64,000 bases of DNA from Polyangium sp. 6x1 (GCF_029946515.1 NZ_JARZHH010000015.1:62001-126000), one strand, 5' to 3'. Shown: positions 1-9,344, numbered from the stretch's first letter. Notes: generated by a model not told the origin, from the sequence alone. Program-made: numbers and translations.

Positions 1-160
1 CGGCGCGCTTCTCCTCGCGCTGCTCTTCCTCGGACGGCTCCGCGCGCGGCGGGGTCGTCGCCTCGGCCTGCGGCGGTTCGTCCGCCTGCGACGCGAACGG
101 AAAGAGGAGCGCCGCCGTGAGCGCGGCTCCGGCGAGGGAGACGCGGCGGCCTCGATTCAT
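1..160 (-). CDS. Secreted protein, N-terminal part only (runs off the window)
   Basis: About 53 codons are visible before the window ends. The product begins MNRGRRVSLAGAALTAAL, a typical signal peptide (positive n-region, Ala/Leu core, cut near FASQA-DE), followed by a Pro/Glu/Arg-rich stretch that looks disordered. Its ATG (158-160) overlaps the stop codon of the upstream kinase gene as ATGA, so the two are probably translationally coupled and co-expressed. The mature domain is outside the window, so no function can be given. Codon use is like that of the neighbours. Confidence 0.6.
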   Translation of the reverse strand, partial: MNRGRRVSLAGAALTAALLFPFASQADEPPQAEATTPPRAEPSEEEQREEKRA

Positions 161-1638
161 CGCGGGGGCTGGGGCGTGGCCGGCTTCGACAAACCGAGCA
201 GCTCGTCGTCCTCGTTCGTCGTCGAGGCCGGCGCGGGCTCAGGCTTGCCGTCCGCGCCCGTCTTCGGGGTCGCGGGTTTGGCGGGGACGACCGGTTTGTC
301 ACTCCGAACGGGCGCCTCGGGGGCCGTCCGTTTCTGCGCGTCGACCTCGGCGAGCGCCTCGGGCGTCGCTTTCGGGACCGCCTCGGGCGTGGGCGGCGGC
401 GGCGGGGGCGCCTCGGGCTCGGTCACGGGCGGCGGCAGCGGGAGCGTCGGGCTGCCCGGGCCATCGATGCGCGCTTCCTGCGCTGTCGCGTGCGGGCCGA
501 GGTACACCCACCCGAGGGCGCCGAGCGCGAGCGCGGCGAGCCCCGCGGCGGCGAACCTCCGCTGCTTGTCTTTCTTCGGGCTGCCCTCGTCGTCCTGCGT
601 CCGGCCCGAGGGCGAGAGCGTGAGCGTGCCCGAACCCTCGGGCGCGGCCATCGTCTCGGCGAGCGCGACGGCGGCGTTTTTCTCGACGCGGCGCGGCGAC
701 GGGCTCGGGATCTCGGCGGTCGCGTCGAGCCCGACGCTCGGATCGCGCTTCACGTCCGCGGCGCCCTTCCCCTCGGATGCGGGCATGTGGGCGAGCGCTT
801 CGAGGGCGTCGAAGAGCTCGCGCGAGCTCTGGAAGCGCTCTGCCGGGTCACGCGCGAGGGCGCGCTCGAAGAAGCGATCGACCTCGGGGCCGAGCTCGGG
901 CGCGAGCGTCGAGGGTTTTGCGATCGGATCGGTGCAGATCGCCACGAGCACCGCGCCGACCTCGTCCTCGACGAACGGCATCCGGCCCGTGAGCATCTGG
1001 TAGAGGATCACGCCGAGCGACCAGAGATCGCTGCGGTGGTCGACCTCCTTGGATTTGCGGATCTGCTCGGGGCTCATGTAGAGCGGCGAGCCGACGAGGT
1101 TGCCCGAGCGCGTCACGTCGCCCGACTGGGGCGTGCCCGGCGAGACGGCCTTCGCGATGCCGAAGTCGAGCAGCTTTACGGCCTCGTCGTCGTCTTGACG
1201 GGCGAGGAAAACGTTGCCGGGCTTGAGGTCGCGGTGGACGAGGCCGAGCTCGTGCGCGCGGCGCAGGGCCTTGCAGATCGGCTGCGTGATGCGGATGGCC
1301 TCGGCGAGCCCGATCTTGCCGCGTTTGTCGAGGCGCGCGGCGAGGTCTTCGCCGCGGAGCAGCTCCATCACGATGTAGGGCGTTTCGCCCTCGACACCGT
1401 AGTCGTGCACCTCGACGACGTGCGCGCTCTGGATTTGCGCCGAGGCGCGCGCTTCGCGTTCGAAGCGCGCGCGCGCGGTCTCGGAGGCGGCGAGGGCCGG
1501 CTCCATGAACTTCACGGCGACGGCCCGGTCGAGCTTGAGGTGGTGGGCGATCCACACGGCGCCCATGCCGCCCCGTGCGAGCGGTCGCTCGAGGCGGATC
1601 TTTCCGGCGATGAGCTGTCCCTCGGCGATGACGGTCAC
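157..1638 (-). CDS. Membrane-anchored Ser/Thr protein kinase (Hanks type)
   Basis: Eukaryotic-like protein kinase of about 493 residues. Visible motifs are the glycine loop GGMGAV, the VAVK lysine (about K43), the catalytic loop HRDLKPGN (D137), DFG (in LLDFGIAK) and the GSPLYMSPE activation segment; it looks catalytically intact. After the kinase domain (about residues 12-275) come a cytoplasmic linker, one membrane span near residues 358-380 (AAAGLAALALGALGWVYL) and a Pro/Glu/Lys-rich tail outside the membrane. This is the PknB-like plan, but the tail has no PASTA repeats. A GTG at 1636-1638 is chosen because the domain begins right after it. The frame is open up to an ATG at 1833, but that would overlap the preceding gene. 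The stop overlaps the ATG of the next gene, a secreted protein, suggesting a shared function. Confidence 0.85.
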   Translation of the reverse strand: MTVIAEGQLIAGKIRLERPLARGGMGAVWIAHHLKLDRAVAVKFMEPALAASETARARFEREARASAQIQSAHVVEVHDYGVEGETPYIVMELLRGEDLAARLDKRGKIGLAEAIRITQPICKALRRAHELGLVHRDLKPGNVFLARQDDDEAVKLLDFGIAKAVSPGTPQSGDVTRSGNLVGSPLYMSPEQIRKSKEVDHRSDLWSLGVILYQMLTGRMPFVEDEVGAVLVAICTDPIAKPSTLAPELGPEVDRFFERALARDPAERFQSSRELFDALEALAHMPASEGKGAADVKRDPSVGLDATAEIPSPSPRRVEKNAAVALAETMAAPEGSGTLTLSPSGRTQDDEGSPKKDKQRRFAAAGLAALALGALGWVYLGPHATAQEARIDGPGSPTLPLPPPVTEPEAPPPPPPTPEAVPKATPEALAEVDAQKRTAPEAPVRSDKPVVPAKPATPKTGADGKPEPAPASTTNEDDELLGLSKPATPQPPR

Positions 1639-1747
1639 GATGGACCCAGGATACCACGAGATTCGTTTCGTGGATCGCGCGCGTCGTGAGGGGTGTGATG
1701 GAAAAGCGTGGGGAGGGGGGCGGGGAGGAGGCGCGAAAAAGCGCAGC

Positions 1748-2221
1748 TCAGTTGCTGTCGCCCGAGGGTTTCGGCGGCGGGAGCTCGCCTTCCTCGCGCA
1801 GTTTTTCGACGGTCCGCCCCTGGACCTTCTCACCGATCCATGCGCCTGCGACGGCCATGAGGATGCCGACGACGAAGGTGGTACCGAGGCCGACCAGGGC
1901 GCCGCCGAGGGGGTAGCTGTACTGGAGGTGCCAGATGATCGTGTGCATGGCGTTCGGCAGGATCGCCATGAACGTCGCGAGGGCGGGCTCCTTCAGCGTC
2001 TCACCGGGGCTGAAGATGCCGATGAGGATGCCGCCGACGAAGTACGAAACGAACGCCACGATGCCGGCGAGGACGAGTCCGCCCTTCTCGGGGCCAAAGC
2101 TCGTGACGATCGAGGTCTCGACCCCGCCGAGCAGGAGGAGGCGCATCACGAAGTAGAGCGAGATGATGACGCCGCCACCGATGATGACCCATTTGTAGGA
2201 CAGCTCTTTGCGTTTGCTCAT
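1748..2221 (-). CDS. Small polytopic membrane protein, unknown family
   Basis: 157 residues starting MSKRKELSYKW. A Lys-rich cytoplasmic start is followed by about four hydrophobic segments (VIIGGGVIISLYFVM, LVLAGIVAFVSYFVGGILIGIF, a weaker one around FMAILPNAMHTIIWHL, and GALVGLGTTFVVGILMAVAGAW). It ends in a short charged, Pro-rich tail. The ATG at 2219-2221 is preferred over the one at 2266 because the extra 15 residues are polar and look like a shadow. I do not recognise the family. It lies 109 bp upstream of the kinase start on the same strand and may share a transcript with it. Confidence 0.65.
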   Translation of the reverse strand: MSKRKELSYKWVIIGGGVIISLYFVMRLLLLGGVETSIVTSFGPEKGGLVLAGIVAFVSYFVGGILIGIFSPGETLKEPALATFMAILPNAMHTIIWHLQYSYPLGGALVGLGTTFVVGILMAVAGAWIGEKVQGRTVEKLREEGELPPPKPSGDSN

Positions 2222-2379
2222 GCGATTCCCGAAGCGTGGATGGGGGAGTGCGTCGCGGCGCATCATGGCGCCACGGGGCAGGGGGTGTCAACGGCGGGGT
2301 GTGTCGGGGAGGTGTCGCCCGGCGGGGGGACGCACGCGAGCCGCTCAGGGTTCGCGTGCGCCGTATTCGGCAGGACGGA

Positions 2380-5300
2380 TCAATTGCCGCTGGTGAGCAG
2401 GTTGTACGTGTCGAGATCGGCCTCGTGCACGCCGTAGCGGCCCGACGCGATCAGCACCTCGTCGTCGTCGATGATCGGCGTGACGCTGTAGTACCAGTTC
2501 CAACCCGGGAAGAATGCCGTGGACGTCGGGGTCGTCGGGTCGTCCAGGTTTGCCATGAGCACGCCGCTGTTCAGCGAGAAGAAGGCGCGGCGCTCCGCGA
2601 CGCTGACCAAGTTCGCGCCGGAGGGGCGCTTCACGCTCGACATGACCTGGAACGTATCGTTATTGCCGCTCCTCGGCTTGAGGACGCTGAAGCGATCATT
2701 CTGGGTCGTGTAGTAGCTGTAGCCCTCCCACACGAGGTTGTGCGTGGCGACGGGCCGGCCGCCCTTGTCGATGAACAGCGCGTTCACGGACCGGTTCGCG
2801 AAATGGTGCTTGTTTTCGAGCTCGGCCTTGTTGCCCTGGAGCTTCAGCTTCGAGACGGCGGTCTCGATGTACTGCTGGCCCCAGACCCGGTCTTGCGTGA
2901 AGATCGTCGAGCCATCCCGCGCGATGATCGTGCCGGGCACGTTGATCCCCGCTTCGAGTTTCGGCTGCGAGGGCTTCTTCAGGTCGAGCTTCTTCAGGAA
3001 GTACCGCGCATAGGGCCGCGTGTCGCCGGCGACCTGCTCCGACTTCTTCACGGTGATGTAAAGGTTGCCGTCGCCGAGGCCTCGCATCTCGACGTACTCC
3101 TCGGCCGCCGCCGGCGTCAGGTCGATCGCGGGCAGGAGCGTCGGCTGCGACGGGTTCGAGAAGTTCACGAGCTTGAGCTGGCCCTTGGTGCGAACGCGGT
3201 GCGCTTCATAGTCGCTGCCGTAGCAGTACCCATAAGCGCCCGCCTGCTCCGCGGTGATCGGCGTGCAGGTCGTCTCCGCGTTCGCGTGATCGACGCATTC
3301 GGCGAAGCCGCCGTTGCAGTAATCGATCTGGCCGCCGTTGATCTTCTGGCAGTTCTCGTTGCCGACGACGAACGTGCATCCCTCCTGGCCCCGGCAGGGC
3401 GACCAGGAATAGTTGTACCGGTAGCAAATCTCGAGCGTGGCCGTCTCGTCGGCGCTGCCGTTCGTCGCGACGAACCCGAGGGACTTGTTCCCGACGACGT
3501 CCGAATCGGCGTAATAAATGTAGCTGTACGGCAGCTCCGTCGTGACGAGCGTGCCGCCCTCCACCGGGTGCTTCGGATTCGAGAGGTCCCAGACCTTGAT
3601 TTTCGTCTCGTAGTTCGGCCAGCCGAGCCACGTGCCGGTGACGGTGACGAACAGGTCGCCCACCTGGTAGTACTTCGCGTTCGCCGGGACCTCGAATGTG
3701 GCCACGGGCGTGCCGGTGTCGACGTCCTGCGTGTTGCGGATGATGTCGACCTTGGCCGTCGCGTTCGGCTCGTACCAGTACCAGTAATCGTCGTAGTCGG
3801 GGCCGCGGAGGCGCGCGCGGTAATTGTCGTAGACCCAGACGCGCGTGTAGTCGGGCGCGAGATTGAGCTCGCCGACCTTCTCGGGCGCGTCGAGGTCCGA
3901 TTGATCCCAGATGCGCAGGTTCGTCTCGGACAGGTTCGCCCCGTTCGTCGCGTCGAGCTTGAACGTGCGGCGGACCGCGTCGGTATGGTCCATGAGGCCG
4001 CGGCGCGTGATCGTCGTGTTCGAGAACGTGAAGATCTGGACCGCGGACTCGTACGAATAGCCGCCGTTCACGTATTTGTAGCCGGCGAAGGGCAGGAGCA
4101 CGAGGCCCGTCTCGGTCTCGCCCGTCGGCGCCGTCACGTTCACCGCGTTGTGGAGCACGCTGAACGCGCGGTGGTCCCAGTTCGCCTCGGACCAGTTCCA
4201 GCCGTGATCCTCGCCCTGCACCTCCTCGCGGGCGAGCAGCGGATTCGGGTTCTCGAGGTTCGTGATGTCGTAGAGGCTGACGGCGAGCTTGCGGCCGTTC
4301 TGATCATCGACGCCGATGCCGATGAGGCGCGTGTTGTCGAACGCGGGCCGGAAAAAGTCGTTCCAGCCGGAGACGATGAACTCGCTCTTCTCCTCGGCGT
4401 TGCCGTTCGGATCGATCGAGAATGCGTGGAACGGGTCCTGGTTGCGGTACGTCACGGCGAACGCCCGATCGTCGAGGAAGACCGCGGCGAAGAGCGACAT
4501 GTTCTCGCCGAACGGCACCGAGTCGATCGGCGTGACGTTGTCGAGGTTCGACGCGTCGTACGTCTGCAGGTAGCTCTGCTGGCCCCAGCCCCATTGCGGG
4601 CCCGAGAAGATGCGGAGCTGGTCGTTCCGGTAGTCCATGTGGAATTGCGACCGGATGTAGCCGTTGACGGTGACCTCGTCGCGCTGGACCATCGTGCCGC
4701 CGTTGTCGGAGATGTCGATGATCGCGACGTCGCTCTGCTGCGACGACCACCAGTCCTTCTCGCGCGCGACGAGCAGCACCTCGTTCTCCGCGTGGATGGC
4801 CGAGACGTAGCCGCCGAGGGGCAGCTCGCTCTTTTCGATCATCGCCGTCTGGCCGACGTCGAAGCTCTTCACGGTGCTGCCGAGGACCCACTCCCAGTGG
4901 CCCTGGGCGTTGATGAACCAATCGTAGTGGCTCGCGGCGACGAACAGCGCGTCCTGCGTGGCGCCGTTCGCGTAGCGGCTCGTCTGGATGTTGCCCGGCA
5001 CGTCGAACTGCGAGAGCACCACGGGCTTCGAGCGATTCGAGATGTCGACGAGGAGCACCGTGCCGCCCGAGGTGCTGTCGACCTCGAGGCTGTTCGGCTT
5101 GCCCTTGTAGCCGTACCAGTCGTTCATCAAGAGGACAGCGCGCGTCCCGTCGACGTACATCTCGACCGGCGTGCCGCCCACCTGGAGCTGGCCGACGACC
5201 TTGGGCTCGGTCACGTCACTGACGTCGATCACCTGCAGGCCGCGATACCAGTTGAGGTTCAGGAGGGTGCCATTGTTCATGACACGGTAGATGTCGCCCT

Positions 5301-5559
5301 CCTCGAGCTCCTGCTCCTCTTCTTCCTCCTCTTCTTCCTCCTCTTCTTCCTCCTCTTCCTCCTCGCCCCACAGGAACTGATAGTTCGGCTGATCGGCCGA
5401 CAAGAACGAGGTCGGGCCCTTTGCGGCTCCCTCGGCCTCGCCCGTGTTCTCTTCGCCATCCCCCGGATTCACGGCGCATCCCTGCCCGGCCACGAACAAT
5501 AGCGCCGTCAAGAGACCCGCTGTTCGTGCCACGGGACCACGATTCAAGAAACTGCGCAT
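2380..5559 (-). CDS. Large secreted beta-propeller protein with poly-Glu tract, probable lipoprotein
   Basis: 1059 residues. The start MRSFLNRG has a good ribosome site (AAGGGAG about 8 nt upstream). An N-terminal signal ends at ...LFVAGQGC, a weak lipobox, so lipid attachment is likely but not certain. Near residue 66 there is an uninterrupted run of 17 Glu. The rest is rich in repeated blade-like segments of the type LQVIDVSD-x-EPKVVG, KSFDVG and VWDLSNPKHPVEGG. These match the C-terminal beta-propeller family found in archaea and bacteria (Beta_propel, WD40-like); this is my best family match. A Cys-rich insert around residues 700-780 holds about ten cysteines in short spacing (for example CRGQEGC and YCNGGFAEC), expected to form disulphides outside the cytoplasm. 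It is divergent from the toroid lipoprotein gene at 5870. Confidence 0.75.
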   Translation of the reverse strand: MRSFLNRGPVARTAGLLTALLFVAGQGCAVNPGDGEENTGEAEGAAKGPTSFLSADQPNYQFLWGEEEEEEEEEEEEEEEEEQELEEGDIYRVMNNGTLLNLNWYRGLQVIDVSDVTEPKVVGQLQVGGTPVEMYVDGTRAVLLMNDWYGYKGKPNSLEVDSTSGGTVLLVDISNRSKPVVLSQFDVPGNIQTSRYANGATQDALFVAASHYDWFINAQGHWEWVLGSTVKSFDVGQTAMIEKSELPLGGYVSAIHAENEVLLVAREKDWWSSQQSDVAIIDISDNGGTMVQRDEVTVNGYIRSQFHMDYRNDQLRIFSGPQWGWGQQSYLQTYDASNLDNVTPIDSVPFGENMSLFAAVFLDDRAFAVTYRNQDPFHAFSIDPNGNAEEKSEFIVSGWNDFFRPAFDNTRLIGIGVDDQNGRKLAVSLYDITNLENPNPLLAREEVQGEDHGWNWSEANWDHRAFSVLHNAVNVTAPTGETETGLVLLPFAGYKYVNGGYSYESAVQIFTFSNTTITRRGLMDHTDAVRRTFKLDATNGANLSETNLRIWDQSDLDAPEKVGELNLAPDYTRVWVYDNYRARLRGPDYDDYWYWYEPNATAKVDIIRNTQDVDTGTPVATFEVPANAKYYQVGDLFVTVTGTWLGWPNYETKIKVWDLSNPKHPVEGGTLVTTELPYSYIYYADSDVVGNKSLGFVATNGSADETATLEICYRYNYSWSPCRGQEGCTFVVGNENCQKINGGQIDYCNGGFAECVDHANAETTCTPITAEQAGAYGYCYGSDYEAHRVRTKGQLKLVNFSNPSQPTLLPAIDLTPAAAEEYVEMRGLGDGNLYITVKKSEQVAGDTRPYARYFLKKLDLKKPSQPKLEAGINVPGTIIARDGSTIFTQDRVWGQQYIETAVSKLKLQGNKAELENKHHFANRSVNALFIDKGGRPVATHNLVWEGYSYYTTQNDRFSVLKPRSGNNDTFQVMSSVKRPSGANLVSVAERRAFFSLNSGVLMANLDDPTTPTSTAFFPGWNWYYSVTPIIDDDEVLIASGRYGVHEADLDTYNLLTSGN
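5314..5364 (-). repeat. Trinucleotide tract encoding 17 consecutive Glu
   Basis: On the coding (minus) strand GAG GAG GAA GAA is repeated almost exactly with a 12-bp period for 51 bp, inside the propeller gene just after its signal peptide. The mixture of GAG and GAA with a higher-order 12-bp period suggests growth by slippage of a 4-codon unit. Confidence 0.9.
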
Positions 5560-5869
5560 CGATTCGCTCCCTTCGTCCTTCACACAAGATGAAGGAATAA
5601 AAGCCTTCCTACCTAACCGACCCATCCGGGGGGTGTCAAGGCGCCTACGCGTCGCGCTCTTTCGCGCCCATGCGCGTACATGTCGCACAGGGATGTCGTG
5701 CGCTGCGTCAATGGCGAAATCTTCCGCGTCCGTGCAGGTGCGAAATGCCCGGTGCGGAGGCTCCGCGTCTCCGTCCTGGGGGGACACGTCGTGCGTGCGA
5801 CGATTTCTTGCTGCCTTGCGCGGACCCTTGATCCTTGGTAAGGGTCGGAGTTCCCTTCAGGACCCTTCC
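5560..5869. promoter_or_regulatory. Divergent intergenic region with a 7-bp dyad
   Basis: 310 bp without a gene between two divergent secreted-protein genes, so it should hold both promoters. I see a perfect inverted repeat GACCCTT (5823-5829) / AAGGGTC (5840-5846) with a 10-nt spacer. A third GACCCTT follows at 5861-5867, directly before the ATG at 5870. The dyad could be an operator or an mRNA hairpin upstream of the toroid lipoprotein gene. No convincing -35/-10 pair was identified by eye. Confidence 0.4.
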
Positions 5870-7954
5870 ATGCGGCAAAGAAGCCCCGTTTCGATAGCTT
5901 GGTTTTCGGCGCTGGCGTCCGTGGCGGCGCTGTCCCTCCTCGGCGCGGCGGGCTGCAAGCGCGACGGCGCGAAGGAGAGCGAGGCGTCGCCGGCCCCGAG
6001 CGGCGCGGCGAGCGCGGCGCCTTCGGCCGACAAGAAGAAGGCGAGGGTCCGCGGGCCGGACATGCGCGACGACCGCTTCGACGCGAAGATCGCCGAGAAC
6101 CTGCCGAAGGTGCCGGACCCGAAGATCACGGGCCCCGACAATGCGGGCGCGCCGCTCGAAAACCAGGTGTTTCGCGATCGCGTGCTCGGCTTCGCGAGAA
6201 AGGTCTCGGCGATCGAAAAGGAAGGGGAGACCGTCGCGTGTGAACTTCCCGTGACATCGCCGAAACCATTTCGTGCCGTCGTGTGGGGGTATCGCGAAGG
6301 GGCCCAGGTGGCGCGCGGAGAAGCCTCGGATGCGTCGCTCTGCGTGGCGCTGAAGGATGCCACGCGGCGCGCGGTCGCCTCGGGCGGCGGGACGAAAGAG
6401 GCGCTCGGCACGACGCGGCTCGCCATCGAGCTGCCGGACCACGGCATGTCGATCCTCGAACACGAGGGCAAGGGGCTCGAGCTCGATCACGGCCTCGTCC
6501 CGGTCCGGTCGTTCGACAAAGCGCTGCTCGCGAAGCGCATCGACGAGGGGCAGGCCTATCTCTTGCGCGTGCTCGACGCCGAGCACAAGGGCGCGCACAA
6601 GTACTATCACGCCCCGGCCGACGCCTTCGAGCCCGAGCTCCACACCATTTACACGGCCTCGACGGGTTTCACGCTGCTCAAGCTCCACGCGATGAAGAAG
6701 GACAAGGGCCTGCTCGACCAGACGAAGAGCACGGCCGAATTCCTGCTTTCGATGCAGAGCCGCGACGAGCGCGACCACACCGCGGGCGGATTCTTTTACA
6801 CGCTCGATCTGAAGCGCGGCAAACCCGAGCGAAAGCTGGTCGTCGGCACGACGTCGAAGACGATCTTCACGCTGCTCGAGCTCCACGCGCTGACGAAAGA
6901 GGCGAAGTACATGGACGCCGCGCGCAAAGCCGGCGACTGGCTCATCTCGATGCAGCTTCCCACGGGCGCGGTGCGCGCGTCGCTGAGCCAGCACGAAGGC
7001 GGCCCCTGGGCGGTGCAGGCGAAGGAGTCGACGCTTTATACCGGGCAGGTGCTCTCGGCGCTCTCGCGCTTGCATCGCGCGACGAAGGATACGAAGTACC
7101 TCGACGCCGCCGCTTCGACGGCGATGCACCTCGCGCAGAAGGTCGAGACGAAGGGCTGCTACGTCGGCGACGAATACCGCAAGCCGAACCCGATCTCGAG
7201 CTCGTGGCTCATCCTCTCGCTGCTCGATTTCACCAAGGCCACCGGCGACAAACGCATCGAGGACATGGTCTTCCGGTGCTCGCGCGAGCTGCTCGGGCGG
7301 CAGTGGAAGCGGCCCGAGGACCCCTACCGGTACGGGCGCTGGAAGGGCTCGCTTTCGAGCAGCGGCACGGGCTGGCTCGCCGAGGTCATGAGCGAGGTGT
7401 TCCTGTTCTGCCGCGACAAGGGCAAGGAGAACTGCGACGCCTACAAGGACGCGGTCGTCGCCGCCGTTCGGCAGATCATGCAATACACCTATTCGCCCGA
7501 GAATGATTTCGTGGTGAAGAACCCGAAAGCGGCCGCGGGCGGCGTGTTCTGGAGCGTGCGCGAACGGTACGTCCGGACAGACTCGGTTTGTCACGCCATG
7601 AACGCGTACATCAACATCCTGCCGTTCCTCGGCGAAGGCCCGCTGCTCGAGCTGCCCGAGATGAAGCTCGCGGACAGGCTCGCGTTCGACGCGGAGGCCG
7701 ACGACAAGAAGGCCGAGGCCGAGGATCGGGCCGGCGGGGACGATCACGAGGGCGCGGACGAGGGGCCGATGTCGCGCGCCGAGGATCCGAACGAGGAGGG
7801 CGCGACGAGAGGCCCGCGCCGGCCGCCGATGAGCGGAATGCCGGAGGACGGTCCGCCGAGGCCGCGTTTGCCCAGGGGCCCGAGGCCGCCGGGCGCCCGC
7901 GGCCCCGGGAGGCCGCCGGGCGCGCCGCCGCCGCCGCCGGACATGCAGCAGTAA
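5870..7954 (+). CDS. Lipoprotein with alpha/alpha-toroid (six-hairpin glycosidase-like) domain
   Basis: 694 residues. The signal peptide ends in a good lipobox (LLGAAGC). An acidic/Ala linker is followed by a small domain (about 60-170) and then a long helical-repeat domain (about 190-590). This has repeated helix pairs such as STGFTLLKLHAMKKD, TIFTLLELHALTKEAKYMDAARKAG and LSALSRLHRATKDTKYLDAA, the hallmark of (alpha/alpha)6 toroids found in unsaturated-uronyl hydrolases, AGE-type epimerases and related glycan enzymes. I cannot pick out a catalytic residue set, so an enzymatic role is inferred from the fold only. The last 90 residues are Asp/Glu- then Arg/Pro/Gly-rich and disordered. The stop TAA abuts the stop of the convergent Eis-like gene with no gap. 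ATG 5870 is chosen because the signal peptide starts there. Confidence 0.7.
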   Translation: MRQRSPVSIAWFSALASVAALSLLGAAGCKRDGAKESEASPAPSGAASAAPSADKKKARVRGPDMRDDRFDAKIAENLPKVPDPKITGPDNAGAPLENQVFRDRVLGFARKVSAIEKEGETVACELPVTSPKPFRAVVWGYREGAQVARGEASDASLCVALKDATRRAVASGGGTKEALGTTRLAIELPDHGMSILEHEGKGLELDHGLVPVRSFDKALLAKRIDEGQAYLLRVLDAEHKGAHKYYHAPADAFEPELHTIYTASTGFTLLKLHAMKKDKGLLDQTKSTAEFLLSMQSRDERDHTAGGFFYTLDLKRGKPERKLVVGTTSKTIFTLLELHALTKEAKYMDAARKAGDWLISMQLPTGAVRASLSQHEGGPWAVQAKESTLYTGQVLSALSRLHRATKDTKYLDAAASTAMHLAQKVETKGCYVGDEYRKPNPISSSWLILSLLDFTKATGDKRIEDMVFRCSRELLGRQWKRPEDPYRYGRWKGSLSSSGTGWLAEVMSEVFLFCRDKGKENCDAYKDAVVAAVRQIMQYTYSPENDFVVKNPKAAAGGVFWSVRERYVRTDSVCHAMNAYINILPFLGEGPLLELPEMKLADRLAFDAEADDKKAEAEDRAGGDDHEGADEGPMSRAEDPNEEGATRGPRRPPMSGMPEDGPPRPRLPRGPRPPGARGPGRPPGAPPPPPDMQQ

Positions 7955-9175
7955 TCAGAAAATTTCGGGGCAATACGGCAGGCGCGGCGCGACGAACATG
8001 CGATCGGCGCGCTCGAGCGCGCCCTCGGTCCGGGCCTCGACGCCGCCGACCTCCGCGAGGCGCGAGAACGAAAACCCCCCGAGATACGCCGAGCCGAGCG
8101 CCGCGGCCGAGACCCGCAAATCCCAGGGCTCCTCGGTCCGCGTCGCGCGCGAGGCGCCCGCGTCGAGCCGGTATCGCCCCGTGTTCCAGGGGCAAAAAGG
8201 ATCGTCGACCTCGATCACGATCGTGCCCTCCGCGCCATACCGCCGCGCCGCGAGCGCCGAAGGCACGTCCACGATGCGGACCCACACCGAGTCATAGGCG
8301 CGGTAATGCAGGCGCCGCGGCTCCGCGAGCAGGAGGAAGAGCGGGTGATCCGGGGGCAAACACGTCGCGTTGATGCGCGTCGCGAGATCGATGTCGCAGA
8401 GGTACCGCCACACGGCGCGCGTGCCCGCGGGCGTCGCGCCCATCGCCTCCTGCACGGTCACCGTGACGGAAGGGATCTGTGTGTCCATGAATTCGAGGCG
8501 GACGCGGTAGAGCGCATAGCCCTCGTCACGGCCGTCGATCCGGAACATCACGCGCTGCAGCGGCCCCGATCCGGCCCGCGCCGACTCCACGTCGAGCACC
8601 CTTCGCAGGCTCCACCACCCGGGCGAGCGCGAGGGCATGCACGGGGCGGCGCGGCGCGCGCGCTCGTACACGGGCGGCATTCGTTCGAGCGCCTCCGCTT
8701 CGCTCACGAATTGCGCGTCGAAAGGGACGGGCGAGCCCACGAATGCGGAGTGGCCGCGCTCGATCGACACGTCGCCCGCGAGCGCGGCGATTCCGTACCC
8801 GAAGCGCCCGTAAATCGTCGCCTCGGTCGCCCAGAGCGAAGCGATGGGCTGCCCGCGCTCCCGCGCGTCGGCGAGCTGCCGCTCGATGAGCTTGCGCAGG
8901 ATGCCGCGCCTGCGGTGCGTCGGTATCACCGAGACCATCGTCAGGCCCGACGTGGGCACGGTGCCGCCGCCGGGCGTGCTGAAGTCGAAGGCGAACGCGC
9001 CCGCGGCGCCGACGATCGTATTGCCGTCATAAGCCCCGATCCGCGTGGCGAACTCGGGCAGGCGTCGGGCGCGCTCCGCGCGCTCGGGCGAGGGCGGGAG
9101 GCCAAAGGCAGTAAGGATGGGATGGGCAAACTCGTCCGTGTGCTCGGGGCCGAGGAGGCGAATCTCGATGGACAT
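7955..9175 (-). CDS. Eis-like GNAT N-acetyltransferase
   Basis: 406 residues, the usual length of the Eis family. The N-terminal GNAT domain has the acetyl-CoA loop in VSVIPTHRRRGILRKLI, preceded by the beta-bulge strand. A second degenerate GNAT-like region and a C-terminal SCP2-like domain (about 310-406) follow. The Tyr in ATIYGRFGYG matches the general-acid tyrosine of Eis, and the chain ends in a free Phe (PEIF), as in Eis, where the terminal carboxylate acts in catalysis. Family members acetylate amines, including aminoglycosides or lysine side chains; the natural substrate here is unknown. The start MSIEIRLLG at 9175 is supported by the domain boundary. It is divergent from lon. Confidence 0.85.
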   Translation of the reverse strand: MSIEIRLLGPEHTDEFAHPILTAFGLPPSPERAERARRLPEFATRIGAYDGNTIVGAAGAFAFDFSTPGGGTVPTSGLTMVSVIPTHRRRGILRKLIERQLADARERGQPIASLWATEATIYGRFGYGIAALAGDVSIERGHSAFVGSPVPFDAQFVSEAEALERMPPVYERARRAAPCMPSRSPGWWSLRRVLDVESARAGSGPLQRVMFRIDGRDEGYALYRVRLEFMDTQIPSVTVTVQEAMGATPAGTRAVWRYLCDIDLATRINATCLPPDHPLFLLLAEPRRLHYRAYDSVWVRIVDVPSALAARRYGAEGTIVIEVDDPFCPWNTGRYRLDAGASRATRTEEPWDLRVSAAALGSAYLGGFSFSRLAEVGGVEARTEGALERADRMFVAPRLPYCPEIF

Positions 9176-9344
9176 GGCGGGACGAACCCTACCACCGTTC
9201 GTCCCGCCCGCGCGCTTGGTCCGTGCTCCGCATGGCTCGCTGCGCGGCGGCGGTGCGGCGGCGCGCTTCTCGGTGGACGAACGGTGACGTCCCGGATGGC
9301 ACGGCCCTCGCACATGTCGATCGGAACGACGAATACCGGGGGAA

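Noticed and set aside
1639-1833. N-terminal extension of the Ser/Thr kinase to ATG 1833
   Set aside because: It would overlap the preceding membrane-protein gene and adds a basic, unconserved-looking segment; the kinase domain begins just after GTG 1638.
2236-5502. 1088-codon plus-strand ORF opposite the beta-propeller gene
   Set aside because: Low-complexity Arg/Val/Leu/Asp shadow of a GC-rich gene; no signal peptide or domain, while the minus-strand product has signal peptide, blades and ribosome site.
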